Positions 34,299 through 41,703 of a stretch of 41,703 bases of DNA are shown piece by piece. The position numbers and the translations under genes were made by a program. Source of the DNA: Nostoc sp. GT001 (lineage in GTDB: Bacteria > Cyanobacteriota > Cyanobacteriia > Cyanobacteriales > Nostocaceae); the NCBI RefSeq assembly GCF_030382115.1, contig NZ_JAUDRJ010000003.1, positions 41,022-82,724 of the forward strand, given 5' to 3'. How positions within the stretch are numbered: position 1 is the stretch's first letter; every line of letters starts with the position of its first letter. The notes beneath the pieces are model-generated. The model had not been told where the DNA came from and searched no databases. It saw only the letters and a list, made by a program, of their open reading frames with translations.

Positions 34299-35228
34299 CT
34301 ATTTTTTTATCAATGAGTAATTCAATCTTTTCTTCACTTCCTCTTTAAAAATGTCCAATGCAGTTGCTTTATAGACTGTTTTCTGTGTAAAATTATCTGC
34401 TTCTACATTCCTGACAATAAATGGTGGATGCTTTAATGGTAATTCCATTGCTCGCATCGGCATATTGATGAAATAAAATTCTTGATTTGAAGTAAAATGA
34501 GTTGCGTCTACACCAACACCAACATTAGAGATTAAATTGACATTGGGAATAATACTTAAGCTTCCCTGCATCCAACAAGCAAATGTCCATTGGTAATCCC
34601 AGGTTATACCTGTAGGATTGTCATAAACAGATTGAAATATTCGTTGCCAATAATTTACCGCTTTTTGGTCTACAAGAATGTCATGTAAAAGGTTTTCTGC
34701 TTGCACCTCTTTCCAGAGTTTGATAGTCAAATCATAATGTTGCCAAGCACGCCTCCAACTTGCCCAACCCCAGCAGTGGTTGTAGCGAGAAAAATAGTAA
34801 CTGTAATTTGTACGTTTTTGTCCAAGTTGAACATTTTGAGCAGAGATTGTGGCGATTCTGGTATCATTTCTATATTTTTCCAGCAGTTCTTGACTAAACC
34901 TGAAAAAAGTTGGGTGAGGAATACAATCATCTTCTAAAATAATTGTCTCTTCAACATTATTAAAGACCCAATCTAAACCACTTGATACCCGTTTTGCACA
35001 ACCTAAGTTGATATCAGAATAATTTTTTATTACTTCACAATCCCAATCAACTCTCTCAACAATTGCCCTAGTAGCTTCGCATTTTTCTACCTCACCTTCG
35101 CGGTCAGTGCGAGGTCCATCTGCAATTACAAAAAGTTTTGTTGGCTTGGCTTGGCGAATTGCTTCAAAAACTTTCTCTGTTGTTTGGGGGCGTTTAAAAA
35201 TAATAAAAGTTACTGGTGTTTTGATCAT
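34299..35228 (-). CDS. GT2-like glycosyltransferase (HlpA-type)
   Basis: This 309-residue protein starts MIKTPVTFIIFKRPQTTEKV and has FVIADGPRTDREGE. ETIILEDDCIPHPTFFRFSQ follows, where EDD is the likely metal-binding motif. HCWGWASWRRAWQHYD and DYQWTFACWMQG follow. This is the signature of the group often labelled hemolytic protein HlpA-like, which is in fact a GT-A nucleotide-sugar transferase group. It lies between the Wzy- and Wzx-like genes with short gaps (about 20 bases). The sugar specificity is unknown. Confidence 0.85.
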   Translation of the reverse strand: MIKTPVTFIIFKRPQTTEKVFEAIRQAKPTKLFVIADGPRTDREGEVEKCEATRAIVERVDWDCEVIKNYSDINLGCAKRVSSGLDWVFNNVEETIILEDDCIPHPTFFRFSQELLEKYRNDTRIATISAQNVQLGQKRTNYSYYFSRYNHCWGWASWRRAWQHYDLTIKLWKEVQAENLLHDILVDQKAVNYWQRIFQSVYDNPTGITWDYQWTFACWMQGSLSIIPNVNLISNVGVGVDATHFTSNQEFYFINMPMRAMELPLKHPPFIVRNVEADNFTQKTVYKATALDIFKEEVKKRLNYSLIKK

Positions 35229-35249
35229 ATAAACTTTAAATAATAACGA

Positions 35250-36572
35250 TTAGTATTTGTAAAAATGAATAAGCGATCGCACCTGAATCTGAAAGAGTTT
35301 TTGTGTTCTTGAATCAAATGCGTTGCATATAAAAGCAGCAGCAGCTTGAGATATGATTGTTGCGATCGCAGCCCCCAGTCCTGCATATTTAGGAATAAGT
35401 AATAAATTGAGAATAATGTTTAGTATGGCTCCAAATAAGGTCTTACCTAAAGAAACATGGTTCAAACCTTCAGCAATAAACCAAGGTGATGTTGCAAGAC
35501 CCATAAATACAAACAAAGAAGTCCAAATATGAACTGCTAATATTGGTCCTGCTTCTGCATATCCACTTCCAAACATCACCATAATTATCTTGTCAGATAA
35601 AAAGGACATTGGAAGAGCAATTGCTAAAGATATACAAGTCATGAGACTGAGTAATTGTCCTATTCGCTGATAGTAAAGACTTTCTGATTTTTCCTTGGCG
35701 GCATAAATTGCTGGAGCAACAGAAGAAACAATAGCCCCCGGAATAAAATACCAAATTTCAGAAACACGCACAGCAGCAGAATAAACACCAACCTCACTAT
35801 CTCCGATCATTTGACCTAACATCACCTGATCTATTCTCATAAAAATCATGATGGCGAACCCCGAAAACATTAGAGGTAAACTCTCTTTCAAAAGAGTTTT
35901 AGCAGTTGCAACACTCCAACGCCATAACCATAATGAAGACCCTTTGACTTGGTAAACAACCAGTAAGCCAATAGCACTCATTGCAAATTCTGCTAATGTT
36001 ACCAAAGCAAAAGCTAGCAACGGTGCTTTTGTTAAAATTAGTGCGATTTTTATGAGAGTATTTAGCAAAAATGCCGTGTTTTTAGCAATTACAGTATATT
36101 TTGACTGCACCTGTGATTGAAACCACAGTTCAATAGTATCAGATGCCCTAAAAACTCCTGCTATTCCTAAAATTGCAACTAGCCATATCTTTAGTGTTTC
36201 ATGCTCACCTAAGAAAAACATCGTGCTAACTGCCAATAAAACAGAAGCAATTCCACCCAAAAATTTTAGCCAAAAAGTAGTTCCTAAAATTTCTTCTTTG
36301 TTTGATGATTGACGAACAAGATGGCGAACTACTACGTCATCTAGTCCGAGAGTAAAAATTGGGCTGAATAAGGCAACAAAAGCTAAAGTATAGTTAAATA
36401 GACCATACTGTTTTACTCCTAAATAACGTGCTACCCATACTCCTACAACCAAGCTTGCACCCATACGTAGGATGCGATCGGCAAATAACCAACCTGTATT
36501 AGCAATAATTGCACGCAGTCCAGAACGAGATTTAAATTTCGATAAGTTTTTAATTTTTAATTTGCTTAACAT
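35250..36572 (-). CDS. Wzx-type polysaccharide flippase (MOP superfamily)
   Basis: This 440-residue membrane protein has about twelve to fourteen hydrophobic helices, beginning with NTGWLFADRILRMGASLVVG and VARYLGVKQYGLFNYTLAFV, typical of RfbX/Wzx. Later blocks include LKESLPLMFSGFAIMIFMRI followed by DQVMLGQMIGDSEVGVYSAA, a very characteristic MOP flippase motif. It should flip lipid-linked repeat units across the inner membrane for polymerisation by the Wzy-like protein nearby. Full length. Confidence 0.94.
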   Translation of the reverse strand: MLSKLKIKNLSKFKSRSGLRAIIANTGWLFADRILRMGASLVVGVWVARYLGVKQYGLFNYTLAFVALFSPIFTLGLDDVVVRHLVRQSSNKEEILGTTFWLKFLGGIASVLLAVSTMFFLGEHETLKIWLVAILGIAGVFRASDTIELWFQSQVQSKYTVIAKNTAFLLNTLIKIALILTKAPLLAFALVTLAEFAMSAIGLLVVYQVKGSSLWLWRWSVATAKTLLKESLPLMFSGFAIMIFMRIDQVMLGQMIGDSEVGVYSAAVRVSEIWYFIPGAIVSSVAPAIYAAKEKSESLYYQRIGQLLSLMTCISLAIALPMSFLSDKIIMVMFGSGYAEAGPILAVHIWTSLFVFMGLATSPWFIAEGLNHVSLGKTLFGAILNIILNLLLIPKYAGLGAAIATIISQAAAAFICNAFDSRTQKLFQIQVRSLIHFYKY

Positions 36573-36692
36573 TATTTTTATGAATTAATCATATGCAATT
36601 ATTTATATTTATCAATCTTGCTCATGCAACTTTTTCATTTTTTCAAATACAAAATAAAGTGTATTTATTCAGTAGCTTACATTTTTGAGCGC

Positions 36693-37646
36693 TTACAAGG
36701 TTTTTAATTTACCACTAATCAAAATTTTCAAAAAATAGCTAAGTAAGAAAATAATGCCCTTTATTTTCCAATACAAACTATGCTCAAATAAAAATATTAT
36801 TTTCAAATAAGTAACAAAATCCTGATATTTTGGGCATGGTATTGTTTGTAACTCCCTGATAGATGTAAAAGCTAAGAATAATGGGCAGCTAAAATTGTTT
36901 TTTTGCAGAATGTAATTAAACAGTGAATTACGTTTCCAGAATCTTTTGTATTCATAGTTTTTGTCTACATCTAAAAAGTTCTTATTATGATACTGATTAT
37001 TCTCATGTATTCTATACATCACCAAAGGTTTAGACATATAAAACTTTTTAGCCCCCACCAAAGAAGCTCCCCATACTAAACAGTCATCAGCCCTTACACG
37101 CCAATCTTCTAAATTGGGAATAGGTAAAAATTTTCGGACTATTTCTCTACGTATTGATAATGTTGAAGTTATGGAACCAATCCATTCACCATTATATAAA
37201 GTTCTAATTACTGAATAACCCAAATCTAAATCAACTTCATCGTCTTGAAATGTGCCTTCTACTGCTCCAAATTTTTTATACGCACAAAATACAAAATCAC
37301 ATTCACTGCGTCTATTGTAAAAATTTAGGGCGTTTTCTAAATACTGAGGTTCATAAATATCATCAGCATCTAAAAAAAATATAATGTCACCAGTAGTAGC
37401 TAAAAAACCTTCATTAAAAGATGATAATTGTCCTTGGTTTTTTTCTTTCAAGATAGATTTAACATTAGCTAATTGAGTAAATCTGTTGATAATTTCCGTG
37501 GAATTATCTGTGGATGCGTCATCAACAATGATAATTTCATCAAATTTCACTGTCTGATTTAAAGCGCTATCAATTGCTTCAGAGAGAAATTGAGCGTAAT
37601 TGTAATTATTAATTAAACAAGAAGTTTTGATTTTAGTTTGATCCAT
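36693..37646 (-). CDS. GT2 family glycosyltransferase
   Basis: This protein of about 317 residues has the classic GT2 entry CLINNYNYAQFLSEAIDSAL, VDDASTDNSTEII and IIFFLDADDIYEPQYLENAL, with the DADD motif. DCLVWGASLVGAKKF and a basic, hydrophobic C-terminus (LLSYFLKILISGKLKTL) that may sit at the membrane complete it. I prefer ATG 37646 over an upstream GTG at 37661. It lies between the kinase gene and the flippase, with 120 bases to the flippase. Substrate unknown. Confidence 0.9.
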   Translation of the reverse strand: MDQTKIKTSCLINNYNYAQFLSEAIDSALNQTVKFDEIIIVDDASTDNSTEIINRFTQLANVKSILKEKNQGQLSSFNEGFLATTGDIIFFLDADDIYEPQYLENALNFYNRRSECDFVFCAYKKFGAVEGTFQDDEVDLDLGYSVIRTLYNGEWIGSITSTLSIRREIVRKFLPIPNLEDWRVRADDCLVWGASLVGAKKFYMSKPLVMYRIHENNQYHNKNFLDVDKNYEYKRFWKRNSLFNYILQKNNFSCPLFLAFTSIRELQTIPCPKYQDFVTYLKIIFLFEHSLYWKIKGIIFLLSYFLKILISGKLKTL

Positions 37647-37707
37647 TATTACTACAGTCACAAAATTGGGTTTAGATGGTTGTAGCTTTCAGAATTTTTA
37701 AGAGAAC

Positions 37708-39915
37708 TTAGCGCTCTTTGCGAAATTTAGTTAAGCTGCTGGAAGATACTAAATCTTGTTCAATTTGTCGTTTTTTATTGTCATAAAAATAATTATTAGG
37801 TTCATTTTTAGTATTCACACCATTGATGACTATCCCTAATACCTTCTGACCTGACTGGGTTAAAAACTCTTTAGCTGCATTTGCACTGTTCAAGTCAACC
37901 ACTCCAGGACGAACGACTAATAAGATACCGTCAGTCAAGGTGCTTAAAACAGCAGCATCTGCTATTCCTGATAATGGAGGAGTATCGAAAATGACAAGAT
38001 CGTAATCTCTGCTAAAGTTACTAATTAATGTTGCCATGCGTTGAGAATCTAGCATTGCCACTGGATTTGGAGGCAAAACTCCAGAAGTGAGAACTTCCAG
38101 ATTAGGCATTACTTCCTGAACAACTGTATCTAAAGGAGCTTGATTAATTATGATATTACTTAGTCCAATTGTATTTGTTAGCCCCCAGATATGATGCTGT
38201 ATGGGATGACGCATATCTGCATCCACCAACAACACCCTACGACCTGCTTGAGCCATAGTCACAGCTAAATTTGCAGATACGTCAGACTTTCCTTCTTTGG
38301 CAACGGAACTTGTAACTACAATGCTTTTGAGCGGTTTATCAGAACAGAGGAACTTCAAGTTTACTTGTAGTATTTGATATGCATTACCAACAGGGAAGTA
38401 AGGAATATCTCTACCAATAATTTTGGGAATAGCTCTATCCAGTCCTGGTATCGAAGAATGATCTTTACCATTTCTACCTTGTGTAGGAATTACTCCCAAA
38501 ACACTGTATCTCAAGACTTCTTTGGCTTCTTTGACGGTCTTCACTGAGCGGTCTATCAAGTCTAAAGTAAAGGCGACAATGATACCTAAGAAAAAACCAA
38601 CTCCTGCTCCACCAACAATAAACAGCATTTTCCGAGGCCCTTCTGCTTTATCAGGGATTAAAGCATAGGAAATAACACGAGCATTTGCAATTTTTTGGTT
38701 CTGTGCAATATCAATCTCTTGGCGTTTCTTTAAGAGTGTTTCGTAAGTCGTTTGAGCTGCTTGCAGTTTCCGTTCTAGCTCTCGTTGACTTTGTTCTAGC
38801 CTTGGCAAATTATTTGCTCGTTTGATATAGGCATTTTGCTGTTGTTTGAGTGTGGCAATTTGTCTCTCTAGACCAACCCGTTCTGCCTGGGCACGAGTAA
38901 TATCTGCAATTAGGCTTTGCCGCAGTTGTCCAACCTGTAAACTTCCCTGTGTTATCTGCGCTCCACCAGCTACTTGTCCTGTCCGCTCTTTTAGCAAGTT
39001 TTTAAGAGCTACGACTTTTTCTTCTAAGTTGGTAATTGTAGGGTGTTCAGGTGCAAAACGAGTCCGCTCTACTGCTAGTTTGCTTTCTGTGTCTTGGAGT
39101 TCAGCAAGCACTTTCTGAACTCCAGGTGCTTGACTCAATTCAGATTCGATTACACCTTGCCGTGAATTTACCTGAACTTCACTGCTTAACTGTTCTAGAC
39201 GACCCTTGACATCATTTAGTTGAGCTAAAGCTTGAGAAATTTGGTTTCCTAACTTAGAAATTGTATCGACTGCTGCGGCTGCTTCTTGTTCTAGGACAAC
39301 AACTTTATTCGTTTCTTTAAATACCCGCAGTTTTGATTCGGCTCTTCTGACAACTTCCTCAGCTTTAGGTACTTCCGTTACAAGAACCTGTTTGGCTGTC
39401 CGCGCTTCATTCTGATTAGCCTTGATATTTAGATCGATATAACTGTCAATAACTTCATTAACGATTTTAGCAGCTAGTTTTGGATCGCCGCCTTTATAAG
39501 AAAGTTGTACAACATCAGTGCCTTTAATTCCTTCTATTTTTAGTTGTTTTGCCAAGTCAGGAATCGTGAGCAGTTTGCCTTTATTATCTTTGAGGTTGAG
39601 GGAGTTAATTGTTTTCTCCATTACTGGATTTGATCCAATAACTCTCACCTGAGTTTCCAAGGGATTGTCGTTCACATTCAAAGCTTCTAGGCGTCCTATG
39701 TCATCCGGTAAGCCCGTGAGTGAAGAAGAGCGATTTGTTTTAATCATCAAACTTCCTTCTGCTTTGTATGAAGGTTTTAGTGAAAATGCATACAAGCATC
39801 CAAGGCTAACTGATATGGCGAAAATTCCAACTAGAGGTAGCCAACGCCGTTGAAAAACTTCTAAGTATTTCTGAATATTTACTTCTTCAAAATTTGGTAA
39901 AGATTCCATCGTCAT
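37708..39915 (-). CDS. Polysaccharide co-polymerase/tyrosine autokinase (Wzc-type)
   Basis: This 735-residue protein is the fused chain-length regulator and bacterial tyrosine kinase. A Wzz domain begins with a membrane helix (about 25-45). A long coiled coil (about 170-405) follows, with the RTRFAPEHPTI block typical of this group. A second helix lies at about 429-453. The kinase domain has Walker A (SSVAKEGKSD, about 536-545), Walker A' VLLVDADMRHP (about 561-571) and Walker B DLVIFDTPP. The C-terminus has only a short YFYD tyrosine group. It is the first gene of the cluster and probably controls polymerisation with the Wzy-like protein. Confidence 0.95.
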   Translation of the reverse strand: MTMESLPNFEEVNIQKYLEVFQRRWLPLVGIFAISVSLGCLYAFSLKPSYKAEGSLMIKTNRSSSLTGLPDDIGRLEALNVNDNPLETQVRVIGSNPVMEKTINSLNLKDNKGKLLTIPDLAKQLKIEGIKGTDVVQLSYKGGDPKLAAKIVNEVIDSYIDLNIKANQNEARTAKQVLVTEVPKAEEVVRRAESKLRVFKETNKVVVLEQEAAAAVDTISKLGNQISQALAQLNDVKGRLEQLSSEVQVNSRQGVIESELSQAPGVQKVLAELQDTESKLAVERTRFAPEHPTITNLEEKVVALKNLLKERTGQVAGGAQITQGSLQVGQLRQSLIADITRAQAERVGLERQIATLKQQQNAYIKRANNLPRLEQSQRELERKLQAAQTTYETLLKKRQEIDIAQNQKIANARVISYALIPDKAEGPRKMLFIVGGAGVGFFLGIIVAFTLDLIDRSVKTVKEAKEVLRYSVLGVIPTQGRNGKDHSSIPGLDRAIPKIIGRDIPYFPVGNAYQILQVNLKFLCSDKPLKSIVVTSSVAKEGKSDVSANLAVTMAQAGRRVLLVDADMRHPIQHHIWGLTNTIGLSNIIINQAPLDTVVQEVMPNLEVLTSGVLPPNPVAMLDSQRMATLISNFSRDYDLVIFDTPPLSGIADAAVLSTLTDGILLVVRPGVVDLNSANAAKEFLTQSGQKVLGIVINGVNTKNEPNNYFYDNKKRQIEQDLVSSSSLTKFRKER

Positions 39916-40612
39916 AATATGTGTAAACTTTTATAAAACAAGACTATTTACTTACAGCAGATTGTTCTCACGATTACGAATACAGTAACAATGTAGTCTA
40001 CCTTGTGATATTAATATTTGGGTTGATTTTTAGCTAATACCTTATTGCTGAGGTTCTTCAATATCGGATGACAGCAAAGCCAGGATAACTCACAATTTTA
40101 TCCCTGATTAAGTTGCTTTCCATTTTTGGGGCTTAATTTTTGTTAACTTAGTTTTATGTTACTACTAACGCAAGTATTGATTAGTAACCTAACAATCACT
40201 ATCATATTATGTAAGAACACTGAATTTAATAACTTTACAAAAAATTTATACAAAATACTAATGTATTCACTCTCGGTTTACTGATTTTGAAAAGACAAGA
40301 GGGGTTAATTCCTTCAGGTAAGGAATAGTTCAATTGTGCCAGTCTATAAGCAATGTAAGCATTTTACAGACAGGCTTTGGACACTGAGAAGAGATACTTG
40401 TAAAGACTAAATGGATATTTACGTAAGATACTTCAAAACTTTAACTAACAATGAATTCTTGCTCTGAATAATAGTCAATGGGAATAATACAGGACTGGCA
40501 ATCATAAAATTACATGATTTGAGTACCGAACCTATAAAGACTGACAATCAGTTTAATCTTTACTGCTCCCTCCTGTCTGATCGCTCGCTACCTACGACAA
40601 ATTTTTGTGCTG

Positions 40613-40641
40613 ACCGACTTAGTACAGGTAATTAAGTCGGT
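40613..40641. repeat. 9-bp inverted repeat in the upstream region
   Basis: ACCGACTTA (40613-40621) and TAAGTCGGT (40633-40641) are exact reverse complements around an 11-base loop. Flanking TTTGT/ACAAA extends the pairing with a 4-base bulge. No T-tract follows, so a regulator site or leader hairpin is likelier than a terminator. Confidence 0.55.
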
Positions 40642-40734
40642 ACAAATGATTAGAAGACAAGTAGTAAGACAAAATTAATTTACACAAAATTTAATCTTTA
40701 ACCCTATCCAGCTTGAATTTAACGTAGCCTAACA

Positions 40735-40758
40735 AAGGAGTATCAAATGACAGCGTAG
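40735..40758 (+). promoter_or_regulatory. Strong ribosome binding site with a three-codon reading frame
   Basis: AAAGGAG is followed 6 bases later by ATG ACA GCG TAG (start at 40747). A further frame joined at a second GCG (40800-40802) would give a 22-residue peptide ending at a TAG at 40860. It is either a leader peptide, the relic of a decayed gene, or chance. Confidence 0.35.
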
Positions 40759-41033
40759 TTAAAGCAATAAATTAGTTTACATCAAACTAGTGCAAGACAG
40801 CGGAAATCCAGCTACTATCTCAATTAACTAGACAAATAGCTCAAGCAAGTTGTTCAAGGTAGGCAAACTTCAGTCATATTTTACTAGATTTCACTATATT
40901 TTTCATGAAGTTTTGCTATATTTATGATCACCTGTGTTAATCTGAAGTACTCAACCTAGCCTCCTATTTCTTTGTTTTTGGATCTAGGCAATTGTAATTA
41001 TTAAACTGACATTAAATGTTGAGAGATTGAATT

Positions 41034-41417
41034 ATGAAATCCTCTTCTATTATTTTAGCCGTTGTGATTAGCGCACTCACTCTCAGTCAGAGAGCCTATG
41101 CTAACCAAGAGAATGTTTCTATAACAATAGGCGATCGCGATCAGGCTGGAGTTTTATTGACAGAACCAGCTACGATTAACGCTACATGGAGCAATTTTAT
41201 TGGACAGACTAATAACCCAAAACAAACTGCTGAATCAATTTCGCTGATGCAGGAGCGAGGATGCCAAAAAATGAACCCGCTTGAGTTCATCAATAACCCA
41301 AGCGCTTTTTTTAAGCAATGTCAAGAGCCAACCAAGACTCAAAGTACTGAACCAATTGAGTATCTCAAGGTTCCTAAACTGGATTCTGGTATTCGTGTGA
41401 CAGTTACTAAATTTTGA
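41034..41417 (+). CDS. Small secreted protein of unknown function
   Basis: This 127-residue protein has a clear Sec signal peptide: MKSSS, a hydrophobic core IILAVVISALTL, then AYA with predicted cleavage after Ala23. The mature part of about 104 residues has two cysteines (in RGCQKM and KQCQEP) that could form a disulphide. A repeated theme of NNP (NNPKQT, NNPSAF) is visible. No family is recognised. It is divergent from the polysaccharide cluster across the gene-free region and could be a periplasmic or matrix protein. Start ATG 41034 is fixed by the signal peptide. Confidence 0.75.
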   Translation: MKSSSIILAVVISALTLSQRAYANQENVSITIGDRDQAGVLLTEPATINATWSNFIGQTNNPKQTAESISLMQERGCQKMNPLEFINNPSAFFKQCQEPTKTQSTEPIEYLKVPKLDSGIRVTVTKF

Positions 41418-41703
41418 TATAGGAACTTTGTTAACATAATGAGGTGAATGTTTTCCTTAACCGATATCTACTAAAGTGATGGTTGAAGAGTTAGATTAAA
41501 ACTTCAATATAGTACTATTTTCCCAAAAATCTTTGCAATAAGCCAACCATCTATGTAAATACATAACTGTGCTTTTGTGCAACTAGAAGTTGAAACTAGT
41601 AAGCGAGAAAGCTGTGAGATGTTCCTTCATTAGGAGTTTTAGACTATTTCCGACTTCTCCAAAAAGTGGGAATGTTCTTGTTTAAGCTATGCTGCACAAC
41701 AAT
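41418..41703. other. Non-coding right end of the window
   Basis: No gene, repeat or clear terminator recognised in these 286 AT-rich bases. Confidence 0.4.

Larger units (their letters stand above)
39916..41033. other. Gene-free region of about 1.1 kb upstream of the polysaccharide cluster
   Basis: No convincing gene on either strand. It must carry the cluster promoter (leftward) and that of the secreted-protein gene (rightward). Visible elements are an inverted repeat at 40613-40641, a small ACTGA/TCAGT palindrome at 40540-40552, and a three-codon reading frame with a strong ribosome binding site at 40747. The size suggests a long regulated leader or a lost gene. Confidence 0.55.

Noticed and set aside
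38280..38300. Asp after the GKS of the Wzc Walker A motif (GKSD) as a kinase-dead variant
   Set aside because: The required GK[ST] is intact. Cyanobacterial Wzc-type kinases often have an acidic residue at the next position, so inactivity is not implied.

Overview
The window looks like chromosomal DNA of a filamentous, heterocyst-forming type cyanobacterium (Nostoc/Anabaena group). The evidence is the dense HIP1 octamer GCGATCGC in and between genes, a full-length chlH (chlorophyll synthesis), nifJ, an XisH/XisI pair, a DevBCA-type exporter, heptameric short tandem repeats, and the usual mix of Uma2, pentapeptide and two-component genes. No rRNA, tRNA or CRISPR array was seen.

Region 1 (1-3.3 kb) is a small accessory patch. 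It holds a Uma2 nuclease-fold protein flanked by interspersed repeats, an AT-rich HEPN-motif protein, and an overlapping xisH-xisI pair. Region 2 (3.3-7.4 kb) is chlH on the minus strand. Region 3 (7.4-9.1 kb) has a pentapeptide-repeat gene, then debris: the tail of a DUF4258 gene fused by an ATGA overlap to an intact DUF2283 gene, and the tail of a lost gene. Region 4 (9.1-13 kb) encodes two signalling proteins on the minus strand: a Cache-type hybrid histidine kinase and a receiver-histidine kinase.

Region 5 (13.4-16.6 kb) has an LpxB-related gene and a small membrane protein converging on a terminator, then a broken IS5-type transposase and a repeat-rich stretch. That stretch includes a degenerate tandem array of about 21-nt units, apparently interrupted by a nested inverted-repeat element. 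Region 6 (16.6-20.5 kb) is nifJ (pyruvate:flavodoxin/ferredoxin oxidoreductase). Its coding sequence carries two patches of heptamer repeats read in frame.

Region 7 (20.5-25.9 kb) is a probable operon on the minus strand: TetR regulator, devB-like adaptor, DUF2834 membrane protein, devC-like permease, devA-like ATPase and a nucleotidyltransferase-fold protein. A pair of matching palindromic operator candidates lies at the tetR promoter.

Region 8 (26-40 kb) is surface polysaccharide. A Tat-exported GH10 xylanase on the plus strand converges on a ten-gene minus-strand cluster. In transcription order the cluster encodes a Wzc-type tyrosine kinase/co-polymerase, a GT2, a Wzx flippase, a GT2-like enzyme, a Wzy/ligase-type polymerase, a GT4, a GT-A-like enzyme, a GT2, a second GT4-like enzyme and a WecG/TagA/CpsF transferase. 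Upstream is a gene-free stretch of about 1.1 kb, then a divergent gene for a small secreted protein of unknown function.
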